From Lumbricus rubellus (Eukaryota > Annelida > Clitellata > Crassiclitellata > Lumbricidae), in contig OX243822.1 of assembly GCA_945859605.1 (NCBI GenBank), forward strand, positions 5,839,900-5,903,899: a stretch of 64,000 bases of DNA, written 5' to 3'. Shown here in pieces: positions 54,523-64,000 of the stretch. The translations under genes were made by a program, and so were the position numbers. The notes under the pieces were generated by a model, which was not told where the DNA came from, searched no databases, and saw only the letters and a program-made list of their open reading frames with translations. Every line of letters begins with the position of its first letter. Within the stretch, counting starts at the first letter, position 1.

Positions 54523-57500
54523 TTATGACGATCCCTTTCCGCTTGATGAACCTTGCTGTGCGCTTGCAGACTTCATTCTAATGATTGTCTCTACAGCCAG
54601 ACGACGCCAGCCCTTCATCAGACTCTTAACAGATGGCGGTTTATCAACTTCAATTGTGATGCTATGCATTGGTCGAGGAAGTCGCCTAGAAGCTGATTCA
54701 AGCTGTCTCTTGAGATTGTCTGGTAATGTTAACGTTGTTGTGATTTCCATTCCATTGTCTGTGAAACTTATCTCTGTCTCCTGACGGTAACTTTCTAAAC
54801 GCCTCAACGACTCATCGTTAACGACCTGAAAGAGATAAAAGCTCTGAACTTCTGCACATGTATGATTCATTAATCTATGCAGAAAGAATTTCTTTAGTCA
54901 CTGAATTCTTCCAGAAACTTTCATGGAAAGACTCTCCGGAGTTCAGGGCTGCACTCAAGGGTATATGCGGGTATACAGCGTATACTCACCTACGGGAAAA
55001 AATTACATCGTGTACTCACCTCAAAAAACGAGGGTACACACAGGTATACAACGTATGCTCCCCTCAGTAAGACCAAGTGGGTATATGCACAGGGAAAAAT
55101 CGCAATTTATTAAGGCAAAAAAATCATTAAATCAGAGTGTTTTACGCCAGTTTGAAGGTTTTCCGGGCGAAAAATCACACAAAAACTTCCGACGACCAAA
55201 AACGGGTTGTCAGAAATTTTCGGCCCAAAAAAGGCAATTTTTCGGCGGCAGCATTACCCACCTCAAAAGTTCTGAGAAAAGCCCTGCTTGGGTTCCATTA
55301 TCGGGAAAACTACTTACACATGGTAATATATTGGAAGTTTAGGCTTTCACGAACTGGCATTAATTAAAAGACTTCATTTCTGGCCCTCTATCTGCCGGCC
55401 TACTTTGGGCACTGGGAGCAGAAGACCAGGAGGCAGCCGAAGAAGCAAGAGCTTTTCCTTCCACATCAGATCCACATTCAACCCGACGCAATTCATTCAG
55501 CTCAGTCAGAATCTGATTCAGATGAATCCTAATTTATCGACATCATTTCCTACCTTTCCTAATCTGATGTGTTGGTCTCTGGTCTTCTGCAGGTGGTTCT
55601 GGTGATAGGACAGTTTCGCATTGTCACTCAACTGGACCCACAGATCTGACCCGCTGGCGTTGAGTGATTCGACCAAATCTTTCAGATTCTTATTTCTGAA
55701 AATGAAGATACACAGCATAGAATCTTGGAACATGACGGCTGAAGAAGACACAGCTGTCCACTGCTTTAAGATTGCCCTCTTTTTAGCATCACATTCAGAT
55801 TTACTCGGAACTTAGATGTCCACTTATATTTAAGAGTTCAACGTATTGCATTGTATCTGACCATTTATAAAGCGAGCGATGCCCAAGAGAAAAAAACGAA
55901 GGAAGGATGAGGGAAGACTACCAGAGGACGATGGAGTAAACTGATGGAGGATGCAAGGCCGTAGTTAGGGGGTGCTTTGGGTGTTTGAACACCCCCGGAA
56001 ATGGAAAATGTAAAAAATAATATAATGCATTTACTAGCATATGATGTAAAAACCATAAAATAGAATCATGAAAACACCGCCCCCCCCCCCCCAGATGAAA
56101 AATATAAAAAATACTAGAATGCTTTCACTGGCACATAATGAAAAAACATGAAATTAGGAGAAAATGGTTTTAAAAAGCCCTTTCCGATGACTAAGAAATC
56201 TTGGTCGTCAGATTTTGACGAGTAAAAAAAGGTTGTCAGAAATTATCCGCAGAAGAAACACCCCCCCCAAATCAAATACTGACTACGGCCTTGGGAGGAA
56301 GGTAATTCAGGAAGAACTCAGGACTGTAAAAACCTATGGGTGAAAAACTTACGAGGAATAGTTCAAGATGGCCACCAACTGTATATAATTATATAAGACA
56401 ACATTAAGAATTGTTTTCACAAACTAATCATCAGATCAAACGACTTCTACAGCACGATCAACACTACACATCAACTGCAAGTCGCAGCAAGTGACACAAT
56501 TTAGTAAACACATTGTAATCATTAGCAACATGACAAAGGGCTAAACATGAGACTGCAGAAAACAACTCAAGACCAAAAGCAAAACTGAAATGTTCATAGT
56601 AGCTGATTATCTACAGGGTAGGCCAAAAAAAAAACCTAAGATTTTCTGCCAATATCTTGGCCAAGTCAGAATTTCTAAATGAAATTTAACAACCTTCCGC
56701 ACTATAGCCCACAACTTGCTGGAAAATATTGGGTTTTTTTATACAAGGAGATATTATTACAGCATCTAAGTAGCAGTCAATTAAGAAAAAGAAACGACAG
56801 TATCTGAGTACACTCCAACTACACAAACCAAATTAATCTGTCTAAATGTAAAATATGGCTAAATTCGAGTCAACAGACTCGGATCAAATGCACGGAAAAC
56901 TCGAGAAAAGCCCTGAATGCTGATACATATTCAGAATATTACTTTTCCTGCCATTCATTGTGCTCCATTTCAAATTTCAGTTGCAGCTGCTGGTGCTTAG
57001 CCTGCCATTCATCAGAGACGGCCTTTAGCAGTTCCGCAACGTTCTTCTCTGCATTCAACTTTACCTAAACAAACCACAGTGCACTCTTAACAAACTCATA
57101 ACATGAATCATGTCTGATTTTTATACCTGCATTTATCTCGCAGCAAGTAGGCACACTGCATGTTAGTATGTTAGAATCCTGACCGTTTATTATGATGTTT
57201 CTGATGTCTAATCCTTTGCAGTCTGTGATGATTTACAGCTGCATTAATATGTTGTTGCTAATATTTCTTACTATTATTATATATAATAAATAACCTATTA
57301 TTATTCTCTTAATTACTTACTTATTATTATTTCTACTTAATAATATAATTATTTTAATTATTATTATTATTATTACATTGTATGTTTATCCTGTTTCTTT
57401 CAGTTATGTTCTAATTAATTAATTAATTAAGTACTAACACTAACTTGCACTATATAAATAGTCATGGAGCTAGGGATCAGAACTGTATAAGCTGTTAGCT

Positions 57501-60500
57501 TTTTCTGAGTCCTTTTGCACTCTGTTTAGTAAGTCATGTTTACTCTGTTTGACTCGTGTGTGTGTGTGTGTGTGTGTGTGCAATAAATAAACAAATCAAA
57601 TTAGACCATACGACTAGTTTCATCACTCATTCAAATCCTTCAACGCAAACAAAAATCAATCAATCAATCAATCACAATGAGCTACTTGTTATTAACTGCA
57701 CGATGAACTCCAGAAGAAAGAGGTTAACCTAGACAACACATTATCCAACAAAGATTATACTATTATAATCGTAATAGTGAATATCATAAAAATAATTGCA
57801 ATTATTGTTGACTTACTGTACATCATGAAGCGTAAACGACTTGTGCATGTACCTACGATACTGAACTACAACTGTGTTAAAGACCTCTCACTATGCCATT
57901 CCTGCATGCTAGGATAAAACAAAGTTTACAGTTGCTGATTCTCATACATGTACTCGAAATACTGGAGTAATAAACAAACCCTAACGATAAGCTAAGATCT
58001 GCAATAGGACAATAGAGACAAAGCTTACAGAGAGAGCAGAGTTTTGCTGGCGTTCACTGCTGAGCTCTGTGGCAAGGTTGTCGAACCGTGACACAACGTC
58101 CTCGTAGTCCTCTTCCAGCGTTTCATACTGAACGAAATATGAAAACCAACCAACTGAATCAGATCCTCTCACAGTTCTCACATTAGTTGGGCAATGATAA
58201 AGCATTAGTTGTGGGGCGCGGTGGTGAAGTGGTGGCGTCGTTGCCTTGGAGCCGAAAGGTTCGAGGTTCGAATCCAGCTCGCCGCGTAAGGTCCTTGGGC
58301 AAGTCCTTCACTCACAATTGCTCAGCGCTTCGGCGTGAAACTCCGATGCAGTGTCCGCTCTGCATTCGGGTGCGCCTCTGAGTAGAGAGAGCTTGAAGGG
58401 GTGCTATAACAAGTGCACATACAAACAAAGAAACAAACAATGCATTAGACCCAAACTGTTCCATTAGCCTCACCAATCAGTCAGCTACATTGCAGCCACA
58501 AAAGAAGCCACTTCCCACCACTATTGACATTCACCGTAATAGCTTGCAATCACAAGGTTGAGCTATAATATTCTATGGTTTACAAACAAGAACAGCATGC
58601 GGACAACATTCTCGGTTTTTCTGGAAGAACTTGAACAGAATTACAAATGGTTGCTACATTTGATGCCCACTAAACGAAGCGTTAGAGCATTTAATAGCAA
58701 GAACTTAACAATTGTTTGTGGCTTCAGCAGTGTTTACCATGGGCATCCAAAACGCGTCAAGCAAATGAATGGCTGACAAATGACAATCCTAATTATCGAT
58801 TCGTCGTCGGTGACTGTGCTAAGCATAGAAGTAAAAAACGATGGAAACGGAATAAAAAAACGGAAAAAGTCGTTTTAGTTGAAAAAATAAAAAACGGAAA
58901 AAACTACAAAAGAAGGAAAAGGAAAATAATTTGACATTTTACATCTTAAATTGCATTTGAAACTTGAAACCCTTGTTCACTTACTACATGTATCTCTTAA
59001 ATGATGACGTAAAACAATTAAATAATGACATAGTTATCTGCAACCTGGAGATTGGGCTGAAAACGTAAAGAATATCAGAAGAACATAAAATTAAAGAAAA
59101 TAATAAGAGACAGAAAAAAAAATAAATAGCGTTACAGAAAAAAGCGGAATAAAACGATGGAGAAAAATAAAAACCAAAAAAACGACGTTATTTGGGAGCG
59201 AAAAAAAAAGGAAAAAACCTTTTAAACAACTATGGTGCTAAGACTCACCTTTACCTCCATCACACTAAGCATCTGCTGCAGTTTATTCGTGGCATCCTGA
59301 CTCGTAGCGCTTTGTTGCAGAAGTCGTTCTTCCATCTGTTGGCAGGTGGCGCTCAACTCCTCGTTCCTCGACCTCAGCTTATTCCGTTCTATCGTGACGC
59401 CATATAACATCCTCTTTCTCTCCTGCAGCAGCGTCTTCAGCTCCGTCACACGACTCGTCATGGAAGACAACTCCTCCTGAGATTTGCACAGCAAACTATT
59501 TAATCAGCTTAACTACATGTATGTCCTTAATATATTAATGCTAACAGTAACGTATGTTATCACATAGAAACAACATGCATATAATAAACAAAGTCAGAAT
59601 AAGAGAGGATCATTTTAATACAGATTTAGGTATCTCATAGCTCTGCTTAACCCTTTGCCAAACAAAGTGTAGTAAATGGTATAGGAATCCCGTACCCTCA
59701 GTTGGCAAAGGGTTCAAAACGAATTATCTTCCCATCATAGGTAAAACTGTCATCTCATGTCCTTATATAGCCAGACCATTGTGTTTTCTGGATTCAAACA
59801 AAACTGGGCCAGAATTAACATTTGCAAAATTTTCAAAATTTGCCAAGTACTTACAAACTCACTCTAAACTCACGGTTCAAATCCAGAGTTGCAATAATGC
59901 ATTTAGGCACAATAAGGCCTAAAAAATGTTGTGTTTCCAGTAACCCGACCGACTCTCTTTTATTGCCGCGACTCAAATAATTTATTTAAAAAAAATATTA
60001 ATAAAAAAAATTATTTATAAAAAAATTTATAAAAAAATTTAACTTTTTAAAAATATATTTTTTAACATTTTTATTGACATAACAGAAAAGACGTCAACAA
60101 AATGAAATTAATAGGACTGTTTTCTAGAGCAGTTTTAGGTGCAGACAGTCTGGAAATAGGCAGTTTATACTTGCTTAGTGTACTTTGTTGCAGCGCGTAC
60201 CTTTGTGCAAAAAAGACTAGTGGGGTATACTTTTTCGGATAGTCACTGCATAAAAATATTTTACAAAAATAAAAACATTTTCCGACCTACCTACCCAATT
60301 TTTTTAGCTGTTACCGGAAACACAACATTTTTTTAGGCCTAACGCAAGTCCAAATCTAAGTTCTTAAAAATGAGATGCAGAAATGAAACCAACAAGTCTC
60401 ATATGAATGTAATTATCAGAAAATTTATGTGGTATCTCAAAACAATGCCATAAATGCTATTATTCAAAGCACATAATATTATTATAGGCTCAGCATCTAG

Positions 60501-62703
60501 CTACCGGTAGTTGATTAATTTCTTTGTGCTAAAAAATGCTCCAGAGAGTTGGACATGGCCACTACCCTCTTGTGCAGTGCTCAAATATGAAAATCCTGTT
60601 CATGGTTTACAATTTTTAAGCCAGATTGTTAGATTAAAAAACAGATTGACATGAAAGCTTACGACTGTGTTAAGAGACACAGTCATACGCTTTCACACAC
60701 ACTGAGATTGCTAGCAGTGGAATGATACACAGGTCAACGAGACAGTTGAAGCCTCCTCACCTCCTTTTTTAAGTCCGCTTTCAACAGTCGTTCGCACTCC
60801 CCACCCAGATCAATCACAGTCAGCTCTAGACCAACCATCTTTTTGATATCTGCAGCCAACTGGCTTTGGCGCATCTGCAACCCCTTTCGCAACTTTTTAA
60901 TTGTCTCCAACGCCTCCATTAGTCGCTGATCCTACATATAGCAGACAAAAGAAATCACATAACAGAGTACAAGAGAATGGGGTATGGATCGACAAGATAA
61001 AATCTTGAGTAAGTCAAATAGAAGCCCAAGCAAAGATGCTAACTGCCAGGGTATCAGATTGTGAATCAGTCCATTTGAGACAATGACACACCAAGATAAT
61101 CATTGCAACGTACAACACAGAGTAAGACGCGAGGTAAAAGACTCGAGTTCACTGGAATGGAGTCCACTGTTAGAAAAAACCTAACAGTGCTCACTTTTAA
61201 CACTTGTTCCTCAAGTACATGTGCAGTCAGGGTTTGAAGTGGGTGGGAACGCGTGAGAATGGCGTTCCCACTGCTTTCGAATTTCCTGGTTTGCGTTCCC
61301 ACTGCTCACCATGCATGGACCCCTTGAAACATGGGCGTTCCAATAAAACTTCATCAGCGTTCCCACTGCTCACAGTTGGCATTCCCACTGCTCACCCAAA
61401 CCACTTTAACCACTGTGTGCATTGATGATACAGAATAGGGCAAAAAGTATCTATGTGAACTGAAAGTTGAGAGAATGCAACAGCCGTTTTCCCCAAGAAT
61501 TTAAAAACTCTTTTTCGTATTAGTGTTTCTAGATCACACGCTTATGCGCTCATGCAAAAATTGCTTCAAGGTACAGTCAAGTAAAAATCAAGAATACCGC
61601 CATATCCTTGCATAAGGAATATTGTCACAAGTTGAGAACAAACAGATTTTCAGTATCCGAACAGAACGCCATGAATTCTATTTCAATTTCATTTACAGAA
61701 CTCTGAACTAGAGTAGAACAAAGTTTATCAGCTCCTTCCAAAACATTGTCAATTTTCCCAGGTTGCAAACTGGGCATTTCTACAGCAATGATGTTGCACT
61801 TCTGACTTCAAAGTGAATATTTTCAATGTGGAGCAGAAACAAGAAATTCTAAAACATATAAATATACTAGCGCACCCGGCAACGCGTTGCTGTGGCTGAA
61901 AAGAGCATCCAACCACCCGTCCCTACCCCCATTCGACCTCCCCTTCCCCTCACCACAGCCCTCCCCCTCCTCCTCCCCTCCCTATCCTCCCCTTCCCCTC
62001 CCTATCCCCCCCTCTTCCCACCCCTCCCCGTGCAATCCCCTCCACTCCCCCTCTACCTCCTCCCGTTCCTTCCCCCTGCACCTCCCCTGTACCCTACCCT
62101 TCACCTCCCCCCTGCACCCTCCCCTCCCAGTTTCCCCCTTCCTCTGCCTCCCTGCATCCCTCCCTACTGCATCCCCCTCCGCTCCCTCGCCTCCCTCTTC
62201 GTCCCGCTCCCTCCCCTCCTTCCTTCCTCACACCGTCCATTCCCGACAGCCAGTTGTTTTTTGTTGTAAAAAATTTTAGGAAAAAAGCATTATGCAAACC
62301 CGCGTCTATTTTAACGGAACGTTTTGCTGCAATTTTGAAAAGAATCCGTCCATGACTTACCGAGATCCTTGCGCCCAAAGATTCGTGCGTACGCAGTTAC
62401 ATTTTCATTTATATAGATTTACGTGCCCAAAACCGAGAATGAGACAAGGCAATGTCAAAGAACCTTGAAGTTTCGCAAAACCAAGATTAAGACTTAGTGT
62501 GAAGACCACTTACATATGTAGGCAACACGCATCATTTACACCTACGCAGCTATACTTTGATTTTCATGAGTCAAGTCAACTTCTGTTCTGAGCAATGCGA
62601 CGTACATAGAAAGGTAAGCTTAATCAACGCGGCACCGTAACTCACGTCTCTTGCTGAAGCTGAACTAGAAAATTTTCTCTCTCCTGCCCCAATTCTTCAA
62701 CTT
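54523..62703 (-). CDS. Coiled-coil protein, 3' part of gene (family not recognised)
   Basis: Minus-strand exons, high to low: 62646-62703, (gap), 60761-60931, 59249-59476, 58029-58127, 56943-57064, 55554-55695, 54523-54825. Phases match from 60931 down to the stop; between 62646 (phase 2) and 60931 (phase 0) at least one exon is missing. Residues are heptad-like: VEELGQERENFLVQLQQE, EALETIKKLRKGLQMRQSQL, LKTLLQERKRMLYGVTIERN, NLATELSSERQQNSALS, ELLKAVSDEWQAKHQQLQLK, LKDLVESLNASGSDLW. The last exon is different: EISFTDNGMEITTTLTLP, RPMHSITIEVDKP, then a Ser/Gly tail and TAA, so a small C-terminal domain follows the coil. The 5' end is beyond the window. If exon 56943 were not spliced, a TAA would follow at once, allowing a shorter isoform. 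No function is assigned. Confidence 0.75.
54944..55286. mobile_element. Possible hAT-type MITE in an intron of the coiled-coil gene
   Basis: Ends CAGGGCT and AGCCCTG; flanks CCGGAGTT and CTTGGGTT agree only in 5 of 8. The interior carries GTTGTCAGAAATTTTCGGCC, the core also present in the elements at 6012, 55954 and 63278, and two GTATAC-centred repeats near 54966 and 55032. Confidence 0.4.
55954..56293. mobile_element. hAT-type MITE, 340 bp
   Basis: CAAGGCCGTAGTTAG left end, CTGACTACGGCCTTG right end, flanked by GGAGGATG (55946-55953) and GGAGGAAG (56294-56301), 7 of 8. Interior has the GTCGTCAGA and GTTGTCAGAAATT core. Lies within the intron between exons 56943-57064 and 55554-55695. Confidence 0.75.
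58211..58440 (+). mobile_element. Full-length tRNA-headed SINE with LINE-type tail
   Basis: Head GTGGGGCGCGGTGGTGAAGT with A-box-like TGGTGAAGTGG and a perfect B box GGTTCGAATCC (58265-58275). Body contains GATGCAGTGTCCGCTCTGCA, then the tail GCGCCTCTGAGTAG...GGGGTGCTATAACAAGTGC and an A-rich CAAA end. GCATTAG occurs on both sides (58202 and 58442), a possible short target duplication. Confidence 0.8.
59651..59712. mobile_element. Miniature TTAA-type element, 62 bp
   Basis: TTAA (59647-59650), then CCCTTTGCCAA; right end TTGGCAAAGGG followed by TTCA, one base off TTAA. Perfect 11-bp inverted ends of piggyBac style. Confidence 0.5.
59916..60339. mobile_element. PIF/Harbinger-like MITE, copy 3 (opposite orientation)
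   Basis: TSD TAA at 59913-59915 and 60340-60342. Ends GGCCTAAAAAATGTTGTG and ACAACATTTTTTTAGGCC. The interior (CAGTGACTATCCGAAAAAGT in reverse, CAGTTTTAGGTGCAGACAGT) runs opposite to copies 1 and 2. Confidence 0.8.
61240..61430 (+). repeat. Dispersed repeat of GTTCCCACTGCTCAC units
   Basis: About five GCGTTCCCACTGCT units with irregular spacing; the right part (CACAGTTGGCATTCCCACTG to AACCACTGT) is the reverse complement of 13755-13850. It may cover part of a coding exon: the minus-strand frame TAHVLEEQVLK directly abuts it at 61195-61230. Confidence 0.6.
61867..62417 (-). mobile_element. Helitron-like non-autonomous element, copy 3
   Basis: Minus strand: A|TCTATATAAATGAAAATG at 62417, and GCAACGCGTTGCCGGGTGCG then CTAG|T at 61867. 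Plus-strand CCCCTCC-type array at 61920-62230. Ends match copies 1 and 2; the interior has diverged most here. In an intron of the coiled-coil gene, about 230 bp from exon 62646-62703. Confidence 0.7.
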
Positions 62704-63004
62704 CTGAAAATAAATTATAAAATGAAATGTTGACATCAATAAAGAGAATTGTTATTCTTCACTTGGACCAGATAGCAAGATTTTATCATAAACAACTGCT
62801 CTAAATTCTTTTCAAAATATAAAAAACCGAATTTTTGCGCCACTTGGCACTTAGTTTTACGCAGTCCAAGTTTCATGCAAAGAATACGAAACAAGAGTAG
62901 GGTTGCCAGGAATTGCTTGGCCCAGAAATCACGCCAAAAAGTAGCCAAAAGGTCGCGAAGATACGCTTCTTCATTGCGGTCAATCTTCGAGCATTAAAAA
63001 TATC

Positions 63005-63225
63005 GACGTAGCCTACGGGTCAAAGACATGGACAATGAGAAAAGATTATGAAAAGACCGAAGGCCTTCTAAGTGTGGACATGGAGAAGAATGGAGAAAAT
63101 CAGAAGGATGGGACATATTAACAAACTAAGAAGTGTTGGGAAATGAAAACGATTGGCGAAGATTGACGAATGACAAACACATTGGGGGAGAGACAAAAGA
63201 AATGGGCAGGATTCGGGCCTACCCT
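63005..63225 (+). pseudogene. LINE ORF2 C-terminal fragment
   Basis: AYGSKTWTMRKDYEKTEGLL, then MEKNGENQKDG, then GERQKKWAG with one frame change: the YGSETW...RMEKI...KKWIGH pattern found after the reverse transcriptase in RTE/Jockey-like animal LINEs. Decayed. Confidence 0.65.
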
Positions 63226-63277
63226 AGGCCTACATCAAAATTTTCACATGTGTTGGTGAACGCTGGACACCCACAAG

Positions 63278-63650
63278 CATAGGCGTAGGAGACGGGGGTC
63301 CAGAGGGCAAATGCCCCCAAATTTCGTGCAAGTCTGATTTTTCGGGCAAGCAGACCCGAAAAAAAAGTTTTAACATTTTTACTTTTTTTATTTTTCCGAG
63401 TCTTCTTGCCCGAAAAGTCAGACTTGCCCGAACAAAAAAAGGTCGTCAGAACTGTCGGGCAAAAAGTAACGGGAAATTTCAGAAGATTTTGGCCGAATGA
63501 CTTTAAAAAAAGGTCGTCAGAATTTTCGGGCAAACGTAGCCTAACGGGAATTTTTCTTAAGATTTCGGCCGGATGAAAACAAAATTTTTGGGCAAAAGTC
63601 TCATTTTTGCCCCCCCCCCCCCCAACGCTGAAATGTCACCTACGCCTAAG
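63278..63650. mobile_element. hAT-type MITE, 373 bp, perfect 8-bp TSD
   Basis: CCCACAAG at 63270-63277 and 63651-63658. Ends CATAGGCGTAGGAGAC and GTCACCTACGCCTAAG. Inside, GTCGTCAGAA...GGGCAAA recurs (63443, 63513) with GATTT(C/T)GGCC(G/A) blocks, as in the element at 6012. Confidence 0.8.
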
Positions 63651-63658
63651 CCCACAAG

Positions 63659-64000
63659 GGTCCTCTGTTACTCTATAACCCAAAAATTATAACCCAAAAG
63701 TTAAAATGTTACCCTACTTTGTTCTAGAACAATGTAGGCCTAGCTGTAGGCCTAATAAGTGGAGCGGTGTTTGGTGTCGCTATTTGTTCCCACCCAGCAT
63801 GGGCGCGAGCACATTGGAGCAAGAAAGGGCCTCCCCTGGAAAATCGATTTCCTATTCTTTTAGCTAGGCCCTACTATTTTTGGGTTTTAACAAATTTCTT
63901 CGCCTTAAAGCGCTAGGGCCTAATGTTAAAGTGAAACAGATATTAATTTTGACCTACGCCTACTTTATGTAGGCTAGCGGCTAGCCTAAGTGTTCTTAAT
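63659..64000. other. Terminal stretch without recognised feature
   Basis: TAGGCCTA-rich sequence; no frame, no repeat ends. Probably intron of, or upstream of, the coiled-coil gene. Confidence 0.4.

Noticed and set aside
58558..58934. Two overlapping 72-codon plus-strand frames in the coiled-coil gene introns
   Set aside because: No splice support and no domain; the second is dominated by A-rich Lys codons.
61195..61275. Minus-strand TAHVLEEQVLK followed by GTGAGC as a missing exon of the coiled-coil gene
   Set aside because: Exit phase fits, but no convincing acceptor is found and the upstream part is dispersed repeat; kept only as a possibility.

Overview
This is animal nuclear DNA, most likely from a marine invertebrate. 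Genes are cut into many short exons by long repeat-filled introns, splice sites follow GT-AG rules, and the predicted proteins match metazoan nuclear families. The palindrome TAGGCCTA recurs throughout, and LINE tails ending in a GCGCCTCT/AGAGGCGC hairpin followed by TATATAAAT are everywhere. I cannot fix the phylum from the sequence; an echinoderm or another invertebrate deuterostome is a guess.

Three host genes were rebuilt exon by exon from reading frame, splice sites and codon phase. (1) A YTHDC1-like nuclear m6A reader on the minus strand, 31584 down to 11525: an acidic N-terminus, RS-like exons, a full YTH domain (26423-22756) and a Pro/His-rich tail. One exon joining the YTH part to the tail was not found. 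(2) A CAAP1-like gene on the plus strand, 34523-43104, with seven phase-consistent exons encoding about 1,187 residues. It starts about 2.9 kb from YTHDC1 in head-to-head orientation. (3) The 3' part of a coiled-coil protein gene on the minus strand (62703 down to 54523); its 5' end lies outside the window and its family was not recognised.

Almost everything else is transposon. Left end (1-11 kb): a decayed Ty3-type protease fragment, one LTR and a gag-like frame in the order pol-LTR-gag, then several hAT-type non-autonomous elements with 8-bp target duplications and a 973-bp TTAA-flanked element. Introns of YTHDC1: two PIF/Harbinger-like MITEs, hAT-type elements, a Helitron-like element, tRNA-derived SINEs and many LINE tails. 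Between the two divergent genes: a MITE with about 80-bp inverted repeats and a 608-bp inverted-repeat element enclosing a minisatellite. After CAAP1: a hAT-type MITE, a LINE reverse-transcriptase remnant split by an intact Ty3/gypsy element (44901-49813, LTRs identical by eye, 5-bp target duplication), two minisatellites, and a 1.4-kb TTAA-flanked element with palindromic subterminal motifs.

The most notable observations are the TTAA-flanked elements sharing the palindrome TACGAGTTAACTCGTA, the inverted-repeat element that carries a minisatellite, the three Helitron-like copies each carrying a GGGGA-type array, the young nested Ty3 element, and the YTHDC1 reading frame whose stop appears to come from a LINE tail. 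All calls are by eye; no alignment or database search was run.
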